DNA of 64,000 nucleotides from Aeromicrobium terrae (lineage in GTDB: Bacteria; Actinomycetota; Actinomycetes; Propionibacteriales; Nocardioidaceae): the NCBI RefSeq assembly GCF_008039565.1, contig NZ_VDUX01000006.1, positions 62,001 to 126,000 on the forward strand. The letters run 5' to 3'. Position 1 is the stretch's first letter; every line of letters begins with the position of its first letter. Positions 1-7,970 of the stretch are shown here, piece after piece. Both the position numbers and the translations under genes were made by a program. Below the pieces are notes generated by a model. The model saw only the letters and a program-made list of their open reading frames with translations. It ran no database searches and had not been told where the DNA came from.

Positions 1-80
1 TGCGGGCTCATGAGGCGAAAGTTAGACCTGTCTGAGCAGGTGACGGACCTTTTTGCAGAGAGTGGAGATCGTAACCCGAC
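1..80. other. Left edge, unassigned
   Basis: No gene is recognised here. The composition is visibly less GC-rich than the rest of the window, and a short hairpin (CCTG-tctga-CAGG, near positions 27-39) is present. One plus-strand frame stays open from the window edge to about position 129 but resembles no family I know. It may be the edge of a mobile element or the downstream flank of a gene outside the window. Confidence 0.3.
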
Positions 81-644
81 TCATGGTCTCCAGGCCGGGT
101 CCCGGCCGATGAAGCCGACCAGCCGCTCGTGAGCAGGGGCGTCGTCGGGCACCGGCACCTTCGCCCCGTACTGCCCGGAGGCCCTGAGCATCTCGTCGAT
201 CGGCTGCATGCCGGCCAGCATCCGCTCCGCCTCGTCGGCGTCGAGAGTCTCGTCCTGGCCAGTGGCCCGCGCCAGGTCCCAGGTGTGCATGAACACGTCC
301 GACGTGTAGAAGGCGTCGATCGCCGCGCTCAGCCGGTGACTGCCGGCGCGCGGGTGGGTGAACGGCCGGTCCGCGTCCGAGGCGTAGAGCAGGGCTTGGA
401 CGGCAGCGGCGTGCGCGTCCCACGCCGCCACCGGGTCGTCGTCGACGGACGGGACCGCGCCGAGCTCCACCCCGCCGTCCCGCAGGAACGACGGGAACCA
501 CTCGACGAGGTGCCGGACGACGTCACGCGCCGTCCAACCCTCGACGGGCGCCGGCGCCTCCCAGTCGCGGGCACCTCGCACCCGCTCCGCGAAGACGCCG
601 GCCACCTCGCGGTGCCGCTCGGCCGGAGCCTCAGACAGAGCCAT
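81..644 (-). CDS. TIGR03086-type DinB-fold metal-binding protein
   Basis: This 187-residue protein matches the TIGR03086 / mycothiol-dependent maleylpyruvate isomerase-like branch of the DinB four-helix family. The sequence shows the typical WTARDVVRHLVEW helix with a candidate metal ligand His45, and a second helix FMHTWDLAR with His120 and Asp123. Members are cytoplasmic and often act with small thiols, but the substrate here is unknown. Its start overlaps the end of the preceding SRPBCC gene by 14 bases, so it is the third gene of an arsR-led operon and is probably repressed with it. The family call is firm; the reaction is not. Confidence 0.85.
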   Translation of the reverse strand: MALSEAPAERHREVAGVFAERVRGARDWEAPAPVEGWTARDVVRHLVEWFPSFLRDGGVELGAVPSVDDDPVAAWDAHAAAVQALLYASDADRPFTHPRAGSHRLSAAIDAFYTSDVFMHTWDLARATGQDETLDADEAERMLAGMQPIDEMLRASGQYGAKVPVPDDAPAHERLVGFIGRDPAWRP

Positions 645-1116
645 CGGCCAGCATCTGGTCGAGCTTGGCGTAGCCGTCGTTGACGCCGACCTCCATGCCG
701 CTGCGCAGCCAGGCGTCGCGCTCCTCGAAGCTGTCGCAGAGCGACTGGGCGTGCAGGCGGGTGCGGCCGTCGCCGAGGTCCTCGAACGTGAGGGTCTCGA
801 GCGAGACGCCCTCGGGCTGACCCTCCCAGGTGAACGTCTGCACGATGCGGTGCTCGCTCACCTCGTGGAAGCAGCCGCGGAAGCCGAACTCGTCGCCGCC
901 CTCGTTGACGCCGACGAAGCGCCAGCTGCCGCCGGTGCGGGCGTCCCAGTGGTCGATCTTCGTGACCGAGCCGTGGGGCCCGACCCAGCGCGCGTAGAGC
1001 TCCGGGTCCGTGTGAGCCCGCAGCACCTGCGCGGGGGTCGCGTTGAAGTCCCGCGTGATGCGGATGACCGGGACCTTCTCGTCGGCCTCGATGGTGGCCT
1101 CGGAAATCGTGGTCAT
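631..1116 (-). CDS. SRPBCC / AHSA1-domain protein
   Basis: This is a 161-residue START-like (SRPBCC, Aha1 C-terminal-like) protein. Visible hallmarks are RITRDFNATPAQVLRAHTDPE near the N-terminus, then YARWVGPHG and the C-terminal segment ending in a long helix. Such proteins form a hydrophobic pocket and are regularly encoded directly after a small ArsR regulator, exactly as here. The ATG overlaps the arsR stop as ATGA, which decides the start over an upstream in-frame extension and implies translational coupling. The ligand or activity is unknown. Confidence 0.88.
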   Translation of the reverse strand: MTTISEATIEADEKVPVIRITRDFNATPAQVLRAHTDPELYARWVGPHGSVTKIDHWDARTGGSWRFVGVNEGGDEFGFRGCFHEVSEHRIVQTFTWEGQPEGVSLETLTFEDLGDGRTRLHAQSLCDSFEERDAWLRSGMEVGVNDGYAKLDQMLADGSV

Positions 1117-1469
1117 GATGCTTTCCCTTCGTCTGTCGTGTCGTCGGCTGTCTCGGTGAGCTCCGCCAGCACCGCGTCGAGGCGCTGGTAGCGCTCCTCG
1201 GCCTGCCGGCGGTAGCGCTCGATCCACTTCGTCATCAGGTCGAACACCTCCGCCTCGAGGTGCACGGGACGCTTCTGCGCCTCGCGCGAACGACTCACCA
1301 GACCGGCGGACTCGAGCACCTTGAGGTGCTTCGACACCGCCTGGACGCTGACGTCGTACGGCTCGGCGAGCTCGCCGACGGTGGCGTCGGCGACGGTGAG
1401 CCGCGCGACCATGTCACGTCGGGTCGGGTCGGCCAGGGCTGCGAAGACCTGCGAGAGCTGATCGGGCAT
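1113..1469 (-). CDS. ArsR-family winged-helix repressor
   Basis: This 118-residue ArsR-type regulator carries the typical N-terminal sequence QVFAALADPTRRDMVARL, followed by the recognition helix in DVSVQAVSKHLKVLESAGLV at about residues 39-58. It lacks the Cys-rich metal-sensing box of classical ArsR/SmtB proteins, so it belongs to the metal-independent group found with SRPBCC proteins. It is the first gene of a three-gene operon. Two near-identical palindromes lie immediately upstream, one over the -35 and one near the transcript start, so it very probably represses itself and the two downstream genes. Confidence 0.92.
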   Translation of the reverse strand: MPDQLSQVFAALADPTRRDMVARLTVADATVGELAEPYDVSVQAVSKHLKVLESAGLVSRSREAQKRPVHLEAEVFDLMTKWIERYRRQAEERYQRLDAVLAELTETADDTTDEGKAS

Positions 1470-1481
1470 CGTCGTTGTTCC

Positions 1482-1543
1482 TCAACTGGTTGGTTGAATA
1501 CAACGTAGGTCCGACTCGCCGGACTTGTCAACCGTTTGGTTGA
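1482..1543 (-). promoter_or_regulatory. arsR promoter with two tandem palindromic operators
   Basis: On the minus strand a -35 TTGACA (1526-1531) is followed after 18 bases by TACGTT. The palindrome TCAACCGTTTGGTTGA (1528-1543; arms TCAACC/GGTTGA) overlaps the -35, and a second copy TCAACTGGTTGGTTGA (1482-1497) lies just downstream near the transcript start, 46 bases away centre to centre. Two copies of one inverted repeat around a promoter are typical of autorepression by a dimeric ArsR protein. Binding itself is inferred. Confidence 0.75.
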
Positions 1544-1550
1544 GAAGGAT

Positions 1551-2999
1551 TCAGGCGTCGACCGCCGTGAGCGGCTTGGCGATGTCCTCCAGGGTCTCCC
1601 CCTCGGCCCGCACGCCAAGGAAGATCGCGACGATCCCGGCGCCGATCATCAATGCCGCGCCGATGAAGTAGCCGACGGCGATCTGAGTGATGTCCTTCGC
1701 GTCGGTGGCGTCGTCGATGAGGCGACCGAACAGCAGCGGTCCGGCGATGCCACCGATCGCGGTGCCGACGGCGTAGAAGAACGCGATGCACAGCGCGCGC
1801 GTCTCCATCGGGAACACCTCGCTCGCGGTGAGGTACGCCGAGCTCGCGCCCGCGGAGGCGAAGAAGAACACGACCGCGCCGAAGATCGTCAGCGTCGTGG
1901 CGGTGAGGTCGCCCAGCATGACGCCCGCGACCGCCAGCAGGACGCCGGACACGATGTACGTGCCGGAGATCATCGGGATGCGACCGACTCGGTCGAACAG
2001 TGGGCCGAGCGCGAGAGCACCGACGAAGTTGCTCACCGCGAAGATCGCGATGTACCAGCCGCTCTGCTTCACGTCGAGGAACGTCGTGAGGGTGTCGCCG
2101 TAGGTGAAGAAGAAGGCGTTGTAGAGGAACGCCTGGCCGGCGAAGAGCGAGAGGCACAGGATCGTCCGCTTGGGGTAGAGCGTGAAGACGGTGTGCGCGA
2201 TCTCGGCCATGCTGATCGTGCGGCGCTGCCGGATGGTGATGGTGTCGTCGACGTCCTCGAGGGTGACGTCGTCCTCCCTCTCGACGCGTTCCTCGATGCC
2301 GCGGACGATGCGCTCGCCCTCGTCCTCCTTGCCGTGGATGAACAGCCAGCGCGGGCTCTCCGGCACGTTCTTGCGCACGAACAGGACGCCGACGCCGAGG
2401 ATCGCGCCGAGCGCGAAGCAGAACCGCCAGCCGACCTCGGGGTCGACCACCGTCGGGTCGGTCAGCGGGATCGTCAGCAGCGACCCGATCGCGGCGCCGA
2501 CCCAGAACGAGCCGTTGATGGTGATGTCGATGCGGCCTCGGTACTTGGCCGGGATGAGCTCGTCGATGGCGGAGTTGATGGCCGCGTACTCACCACCGAT
2601 GCCGGTGCCGGTGATGAAGCGGCAGACGAAGTAGAACATCGGGTTCATCGCGAACGCGGTCAGGACCGTGCCGACGAGGTAGACGAGGAGGGTGAGGATG
2701 AACAGCTTCTTCCGGCCGAACCGGTCGGTGAGCTGCCCGAAGAACAACGCGCCGAGACAGGCGCCGGCGACGTAGATCGCACCGGCCATGCCGACGTCGC
2801 TGCTGCTGAGCCCGAGCCCGGTCTTGTCGTCCTTGAGGACGTCGGACAGGTTGCCGACGATCGTGACCTCGAGGCCGTCGAGGATCCACACGGTGCCGAG
2901 TCCGATGACGATCATCCAGTGCCAGCGCGCCCAGGGGAGGCGGTCCATGCGGGCGGGGATGTCAGTGGTGATCCGGCCGATCTCAGGGCTCTGACTCAT
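1551..2999 (-). CDS. MFS transporter, metabolite:H+ symporter type
   Basis: This 482-residue major facilitator carries about twelve predicted membrane segments. The conserved loop motif GQLTDRFGRKK follows the second helix, and the sugar-porter-like signature PESPRWL sits in the cytoplasmic middle loop before a charged stretch around residues 230-260. It resembles the metabolite:H+ symporter / sugar porter branch, and the acidic residue in WILDGLEVTIVG of helix 1 is typical. The substrate cannot be read from sequence. It is a lone minus-strand gene. Its start codon is nested in a perfect 16-bp palindrome just after a -10-like hexamer, so it may be made from a leaderless transcript under repressor control. 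Confidence 0.88.
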   Translation of the reverse strand: MSQSPEIGRITTDIPARMDRLPWARWHWMIVIGLGTVWILDGLEVTIVGNLSDVLKDDKTGLGLSSSDVGMAGAIYVAGACLGALFFGQLTDRFGRKKLFILTLLVYLVGTVLTAFAMNPMFYFVCRFITGTGIGGEYAAINSAIDELIPAKYRGRIDITINGSFWVGAAIGSLLTIPLTDPTVVDPEVGWRFCFALGAILGVGVLFVRKNVPESPRWLFIHGKEDEGERIVRGIEERVEREDDVTLEDVDDTITIRQRRTISMAEIAHTVFTLYPKRTILCLSLFAGQAFLYNAFFFTYGDTLTTFLDVKQSGWYIAIFAVSNFVGALALGPLFDRVGRIPMISGTYIVSGVLLAVAGVMLGDLTATTLTIFGAVVFFFASAGASSAYLTASEVFPMETRALCIAFFYAVGTAIGGIAGPLLFGRLIDDATDAKDITQIAVGYFIGAALMIGAGIVAIFLGVRAEGETLEDIAKPLTAVDA

Positions 3000-3011
3000 G
3001 AGTCAGTGATA
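2991..3011 (-). promoter_or_regulatory. Palindrome on the MFS start codon with adjacent -10 hexamer
   Basis: CTGACTCATGAGTCAG (2991-3006) is a perfect 16-bp palindrome whose centre is the ATG of the MFS gene. The minus-strand hexamer TATCAC (3006-3011) ends six bases before the ATG, which would place the transcript start on the start codon. A repressor dimer on this palindrome would cover the transcript start. I found no -35 at standard spacing, so the promoter assignment is tentative. Confidence 0.5.
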
Positions 3012-3046
3012 CGGCCGGTCGCGCATCGCCGCACGTCGGAGCGACG

Positions 3047-4207
3047 TCAGTCAACCAGGAAGGTCGCGAGCTCGTGCTCGGCGTGCGATGCATCGGCGAT
3101 CGGTGGCGAGTGGGCCACTCGTTCGGCGGGGACGACTCGTCCGGACGGCAGCATCCAGTGCAGGACCTCATGGCCCTTCAGCTGGTGGTGTCTTCGGCAC
3201 AGCGGCCACAGATTCCGACCGCTCGTGAGACCGGCCGGGTGTGGGACCCGGTGGTCGATGTCGCACTCGGCGGAGGGTCTCGTACAGCCGGGCGCCTGGC
3301 AGACGCCGTCGCGGAACGCGATGGCCTTGGTGACGACCTCAGGAGCGAACCGGCCCAGGTACGTGTGGTCGAGCGTCTTGCCCGCGGCGTCGGTGATGAT
3401 CCGGTGCCAGAGAGTGTTCGACCCTGCGAGGTCCTTGATCCATCCCGCGGGCCCGGTCCAGGAGCCGTCGGCGGCGACGATCGGGTCGTCGTTCACCCCG
3501 GCCAGAGCGTCGGCGCTGATGGTGACGGCGACGTCGGCGCCGATCGCGGCCTCGCCTGCCTCGTTGGTCGTGAGCCACGCAGCAGCCAGGTCGGCGCGAC
3601 GCTGCTGGGCGGTGCGCTCGTCGTCGGCGCCGAACGCCTTGGCCTCGCGGTTGAGTCGCTTGTCGACGGCGGCGGCCACGAGTGACGTCGTGTAGATGTT
3701 CAGCCAGGCCATGCCGTCATCGACGTGCTCGACGTGGACGGCGCGCTTGGCCCGCTCATCCTCGGCGCGTTCCTTGACGAGGTCGGCCTCGACGCGGGCG
3801 ACGAACCGCCGGACCCACTGTCGGAGCTCGGCGGTGGTGTGGGTCTCCGCGTACGCGACGACGCGTTGGTCGAGCCGCATCACGGACTCGTCGCGCTTCA
3901 GCTTGTCCATGCCGTCGGAGATCACGGTCACTCGCGCGGCGTCGATCCGGCCCTTCCGGAACGCCAGCCAGGTCTGGGGCGCCCGCTCGCGGACGTCGCG
4001 CGCGATGCTGAGCCGACGGCGCACCTGCCCCTCGGACAGGCCCGTGGAGGTGCCGATCTCCATCGCGATCATCGCGATGCGCGCCTGCTTGGCCAGCGGC
4101 GACAGGTCGGCGGCGTCGATCGCTGCTTCCTCTGCGATCGAGTACTCCAGCTGACCCGACCACAACGCGAACTCGGCCCGCGCCGCGGCGCGCGCGAGGT
4201 CGGTCAT
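3047..4207 (-). CDS. DUF222 / HNH endonuclease domain protein (13E12-like)
   Basis: This 386-residue protein has an N-terminal DUF222 region rich in helices and a C-terminal HNH nuclease motif: Cys-x4-Cys, then ECDIDHRVPHPAGLTSGRNL, LCRRHHQLKGH, at roughly residues 305-350. The family is abundant in actinobacteria, where it includes the mycobacterial 13E12 repeat proteins; its biological role is unsettled. I chose the ATG preceded by GGAGG with a five-base gap, rather than an ATG 33 bases upstream that has a weaker site. No neighbour suggests a partner. The catalytic His and Asn of the HNH fold appear intact. Confidence 0.85.
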   Translation of the reverse strand: MTDLARAAARAEFALWSGQLEYSIAEEAAIDAADLSPLAKQARIAMIAMEIGTSTGLSEGQVRRRLSIARDVRERAPQTWLAFRKGRIDAARVTVISDGMDKLKRDESVMRLDQRVVAYAETHTTAELRQWVRRFVARVEADLVKERAEDERAKRAVHVEHVDDGMAWLNIYTTSLVAAAVDKRLNREAKAFGADDERTAQQRRADLAAAWLTTNEAGEAAIGADVAVTISADALAGVNDDPIVAADGSWTGPAGWIKDLAGSNTLWHRIITDAAGKTLDHTYLGRFAPEVVTKAIAFRDGVCQAPGCTRPSAECDIDHRVPHPAGLTSGRNLWPLCRRHHQLKGHEVLHWMLPSGRVVPAERVAHSPPIADASHAEHELATFLVD

Positions 4208-4302
4208 CCGACCCTCCGAAACCGCGCCTGACCTGGTCATACCTTCAACCTAGGGGTGCCCACCGACAGACCGTTCCGAGCACCGTCATCTGTCCACAGC
4301 GG

Positions 4303-4695
4303 TCAGGTCTGGGCCTCCGGCGCGACCGCCGTGTACTGCAGCGCGACGAGCTGCCACGGGCCGTCGTCGCGATTCCAGACACTGGTCACGCGGAACGCTC
4401 CGTCGATGCGCTCACCCTCGAAGATGCACTCCGACTCCTGGAGCTCCACGACCACGGCCGTGTCGCGGTACTCCTCGACGACCCGCTCCACCTTCCGCAG
4501 CGTCACCATCTCGAACACGTGGTCCACGTGCGGCCGGATCCATTCCTCCTTGTCGATGTGGAAGCCCTTCGGCCCGACGATCCGGCACCGCTCGCCGACG
4601 ATGCGCCGCAGCGCGGCCTCGTCCTGCGCGATCAACGCCTCGTTCAGCGCCTGGTGGGCGGCGGCCGCGTCCTGGATCTCCCCGATCATGCTCAT
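4303..4695 (-). CDS. NTF2-like (DUF4440-type) small protein
   Basis: This is a protein of about 130 residues with the layout of the NTF2-like / DUF4440 fold: an N-terminal helix (AAAAHQALNEALIAQDEAALRR written in two helical turns), then a four-strand sheet ending in WNRDDGPWQLVALQYTAV. Members are often enzymes or binding proteins of unknown substrate. Two ATGs six bases apart share one GGTGGAG ribosome site; the second (4689) has the better spacing, so the true protein may be two residues shorter. It lies 43 bases after the DNA ligase stop on the same strand. Confidence 0.75.
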   Translation of the reverse strand: MSMIGEIQDAAAAHQALNEALIAQDEAALRRIVGERCRIVGPKGFHIDKEEWIRPHVDHVFEMVTLRKVERVVEEYRDTAVVVELQESECIFEGERIDGAFRVTSVWNRDDGPWQLVALQYTAVAPEAQT

Positions 4696-4738
4696 GGCTC
4701 CACCCTGCGCCGGCCGCGCGGCCGAGTCCAGGGGCCGC

Positions 4739-6214
4739 TCAGGAGATGGCGCGAACTCTGGCAAGCGTGTCCGCTTCGGCCGCGGTCTTGTCGTCGCGGT
4801 ACCGGATGACGCGGGCGAAGCGGAGGGCGAGGCCGCCGGGGTAGCGGGTGCTGCGCTGGAGTCCGTCGAAGGCGATCTCGACGACCTGCTCCGGGCGGAC
4901 GTGCACGACGTGGCCCTCCCGGGAGGTCTCCAGCTCGAGGAACCGCTTCGTCTGCCACTCGAGCATCTCGTCGGTCATGCCCTTGAACGTCTTGCCGAGC
5001 ATCACGAAGCCGTCGCCATCACGAGCGCCGATGTGGATGTTCGACAGCCAGCCCTTGCGGCGGCCACTGCCCCACTCGACGGCGAGGACGACGAGGTCGA
5101 GCGTGTGCCGCGGCTTGACCTTCACCCAACCGGAGCCACGACGACCGGCCTCCCACGGGGTGTCGGCCGCCTTCACGACGACGCCCTCGTGGCCGTCGGC
5201 GAGGACCTGGGCCTGGAAGTCGGCAGCCGTGTCGGCGTCCTCAGCCAGCAGCCGCGGCACCAGGTGCTCGTCCGGCACCAAGTCGGCCAGCGCGTCAGCC
5301 CGCTCGGTGGCCGGCGCGTCGAGTAGGTCGCGGCCGTCGACGTGGAGCACGTCGAAGAAGAACGGCGAGAGCTCGGCCGACGACGCGGTGTCCTGAAACA
5401 TCGCCGGGCGGCCCGCGTCGTCGACGAGCAGCGCCTCGCCGTCGAGGACGAAGGACTCCGCCGGCAGCGAGCGAGCCAGATCGGCGATGGCCGGGAAGCG
5501 CTCGGTGAGGTCGTCGAGGCTGCGCGAGTAGATGCCGACGTCCTGGCCGCGCCGGTGCACCTGGATGCGGATGCCGTCGAGCTTCCCGTCGACGAGACAG
5601 GGCAGACCGACGGTCTCGAGCGCGACGGCCAGGTCGGGTGCGCTGCCGGCCAGCATCGGCTTCACCGGGCGGCCGACCTCGAGCCCGAACGCGGCCAGCG
5701 CCTCCTCGCCGCCCGTGGCCGCGGCGTGAGCGGCGAACGGTGCCGACCCGCTCAGCATCACCGCGCGACGGACGACCGGACCGGGCACGTCGAACGCCGC
5801 CGCGATCGCCTCGACGAGGATGCCCTCAAGAGCGCCCGTGCGGACCTCACCCGTGACCAGCCCGGCCAGCAGCCGCTGCTCGTCCTCCGTCGCGGCGCCG
5901 AACAGCGCCCCCAGTTGCTGCCGGCGCTCGGCCTGCGACCCGGCGCCGCCGATCGCAGCGATCCGCTCGAACGCCGCGTCCACCTCCAGCACCCCGAGGG
6001 TGGGCTCCGGCGCGGGCGGCGGCAGCTCGCTCAGCGACCGCCAGCCGATGCCCGTGCGCCGCTGGGTCAGCGAGCCGCCCAGGTACGTGGCGACCACGAG
6101 CACCTCGTCGTCGCCGGCGGCCCGCAGCGCCTCGGCGACCGCCGCGATCTTGGCCTTGCGCGAGCGCGTGGCGCGGACGGCGTCGAACGTCGCGACGAGG
6201 TCGATGAGCTGCAC
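4739..6214 (-). CDS. ligB: ATP-dependent DNA ligase (LigB-like)
   Basis: This 491-residue ATP-dependent DNA ligase seals nicks by lysine adenylation. The nucleotidyltransferase motif KLDGIR is present at about residue 205, with the later motifs DGEAL, FFFDVLHVDG, EGVVVK and WVKVKPR in order. An N-terminal helical DNA-binding domain precedes the core and an OB-fold follows it, as in mycobacterial LigB (507 residues). It would act beside the essential NAD-dependent LigA, probably in repair. The start is the GTG giving VQLIDLVATF; no good ATG exists and a TTG four codons upstream is an alternative. It begins only 25 bases after the poxB stop, so it probably shares that transcript. Confidence 0.9.
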   Translation of the reverse strand: MQLIDLVATFDAVRATRSRKAKIAAVAEALRAAGDDEVLVVATYLGGSLTQRRTGIGWRSLSELPPPAPEPTLGVLEVDAAFERIAAIGGAGSQAERRQQLGALFGAATEDEQRLLAGLVTGEVRTGALEGILVEAIAAAFDVPGPVVRRAVMLSGSAPFAAHAAATGGEEALAAFGLEVGRPVKPMLAGSAPDLAVALETVGLPCLVDGKLDGIRIQVHRRGQDVGIYSRSLDDLTERFPAIADLARSLPAESFVLDGEALLVDDAGRPAMFQDTASSAELSPFFFDVLHVDGRDLLDAPATERADALADLVPDEHLVPRLLAEDADTAADFQAQVLADGHEGVVVKAADTPWEAGRRGSGWVKVKPRHTLDLVVLAVEWGSGRRKGWLSNIHIGARDGDGFVMLGKTFKGMTDEMLEWQTKRFLELETSREGHVVHVRPEQVVEIAFDGLQRSTRYPGGLALRFARVIRYRDDKTAAEADTLARVRAIS

Positions 6215-6239
6215 GAGCCCATTCAACCGCCGGGCACCG

Positions 6240-7970
6240 TCAGGTTCGCGCCGAGCGGACCGTCTCCTGGACCTTGGCGATCGCGAAGCCCCACGCGTCG
6301 CCGATGGAGACTCGGCCGGGAACCGAGATCTCGTCCGGGTTCGTGACGACGTCGAGCAGCACGGGACCACCGTGCGCGAGTGCCGCGGCAACCGCGCCGT
6401 CGAGCTCGTGCGGGTCCTCGACACGTACGCCGTGCAGCCCGCAGGCGCGCGCCACCTCCGCGAGGTCGGGATTCGCGAGGTCGGTGCCGAAGTACGGCAG
6501 GCCGCCCTGCTCCTGCTCGAGCTTCACCATGCCGAGGCTCCGGTTGTCGAAGACCACCAACACCACGGGCAGCTGATAGGTGACGGCGGTGATCAGGTCG
6601 CCCATCAGCATCGTCAGCCCGCCGTCGCCGCAGAACGCGACCACCTGACGGTCCCGGTCGAGTGCCGACGCGCCCAGCGCCTGCGGCATCGCGTTCGCCA
6701 TGGAGCCGAGGTTGAACGAGCCGATCAGCCGCCGCGACCCGCGCATGCGCACGAAGCGGGACAGCCAGACCGTGGACATGCCGGTGTCGGCGGTGAAGAT
6801 CGCGTCCTCCGCCGCATGCCGGTCCAGAGCGGCCGCCACGGCCTCGGGCCGAATGGCGTGCTCGGGGTTGTCGAACATCTTCCGCACGACGCCGAGGTGC
6901 TCGTGGTCGTACTCGGGGTCCGCGAGGCGCTGTTGTCCCTCGTGCCAGTCCCGGTACTCGTCGCGGGTCTCCTCGAGATGGCCGCGGTCGGTCTTGTTCT
7001 CCAGCATCGGCAGCAGAGCCTCCAGGGTCGGACGGGCGTGGCCGACCAGCCCGAGCTCCACGTGGGTGCGCCGCCCGATGTGCTGGCCCTTGGCGTCGAT
7101 CTGGATCACCCGCTTCCCCTCCGGGTACCAGTCCCGGTACGGGAAGTCGGTGCCGACCATGAGGAGCGCGTCGCACTTCTCGAACGCCGTCTGAGCGGCA
7201 CGGTTGCCGATGAGGCCGGACTGGCCGACCTCGTACGGGTTGTCGTGCTCGAGACCCTCCTTGGCCTTCAGAGTCAGCACCATCGGGGCCGCAAGCGCGT
7301 CCGCCACCTGGAGCGCGACGTCGCGCGCCTCCCGGGAGCCCTGGCCCACCAGCATCGTCACCTTCTCCGCGCCGTTGAGGATGGTCGCGGCCTTCCCCAG
7401 GTCGTCCACCGTCGGCATGGTCTGCGGGTGGGCGTCGACGAACGTCGGGGCCGGAGCCGACGGCGGCAGGTCGAGCCCGCCGACGTCGCCGGGCAGCGTC
7501 AGCACCGCGACGCCCTGGTGCGCGAACGCCGCGTTGACCGCCTGCTCGAGCAGGTACGGCGCCTGCTCCGGCGACGTGATCGTCCGTGAGTACACGGCGA
7601 CGTCGCGGAACACCGCGTCGTTGTCGACCTCCTGGAAGAAGTCGCTGCCGAGCTCGGACAGCGGCACCTGGCCGCAGATCGCGAGCACCGGCGCGTGCGA
7701 CTTCTTCGCGTCGTAGAGGCCGTTCAGCAGGTGCAGCGAGCCCGGGCCGACGGTGCCCATGCACACGGCGAGCGTCCCGGTCAGCTGCGCCTGCGCCGAT
7801 GCGGCGAACGCGCCCGCCTCCTCGTGACGGACGCCGATCCACTCCAGCCGGTCCTCGGTGCGGATCGCGTCCGTCACCGGGTTGAGGGCGTCACCGACGA
7901 CGCCCCAGACGTTTTTCACCCCCAGGTCGGCGAGCGCGGTCGTGATCATGCGGGCGACGGTGGTGCTCAT
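6240..7970 (-). CDS. poxB: Pyruvate dehydrogenase (quinone), PoxB family
   Basis: This 576-residue thiamine-diphosphate flavoprotein converts pyruvate to acetate and CO2 and passes electrons to membrane quinone. The conserved Glu near residue 50 (VRHEEAGAFAASA), the flavin-domain region, and the TPP motif GDGG...NRSLGM at about residues 435-475 are intact; E. coli PoxB has 572 residues. Other enzymes of this superfamily (acetolactate synthase, acetyl phosphate-forming oxidase) fit less well because of the segment GSDFFQEVDN and overall similarity to PoxB. The ATG overlaps the preceding glutamate-synthase-like gene as ATGA, so the two are translationally coupled. Confidence 0.88.
   Translation of the reverse strand: MSTTVARMITTALADLGVKNVWGVVGDALNPVTDAIRTEDRLEWIGVRHEEAGAFAASAQAQLTGTLAVCMGTVGPGSLHLLNGLYDAKKSHAPVLAICGQVPLSELGSDFFQEVDNDAVFRDVAVYSRTITSPEQAPYLLEQAVNAAFAHQGVAVLTLPGDVGGLDLPPSAPAPTFVDAHPQTMPTVDDLGKAATILNGAEKVTMLVGQGSREARDVALQVADALAAPMVLTLKAKEGLEHDNPYEVGQSGLIGNRAAQTAFEKCDALLMVGTDFPYRDWYPEGKRVIQIDAKGQHIGRRTHVELGLVGHARPTLEALLPMLENKTDRGHLEETRDEYRDWHEGQQRLADPEYDHEHLGVVRKMFDNPEHAIRPEAVAAALDRHAAEDAIFTADTGMSTVWLSRFVRMRGSRRLIGSFNLGSMANAMPQALGASALDRDRQVVAFCGDGGLTMLMGDLITAVTYQLPVVLVVFDNRSLGMVKLEQEQGGLPYFGTDLANPDLAEVARACGLHGVRVEDPHELDGAVAAALAHGGPVLLDVVTNPDEISVPGRVSIGDAWGFAIAKVQETVRSART

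Noticed and set aside
1536..3695. Plus-strand open frame of about 720 codons across the MFS and HNH genes
   Set aside because: It runs antisense to two clear genes, and its composition (repeated Asp, Arg, Glu) is typical of shadow frames in high-GC DNA.
3047..4207. DUF222/HNH gene as an intein, intron or homing element
   Set aside because: It is a free-standing gene with its own ribosome site, not inserted in another gene; the family is common as single genes in actinobacteria.
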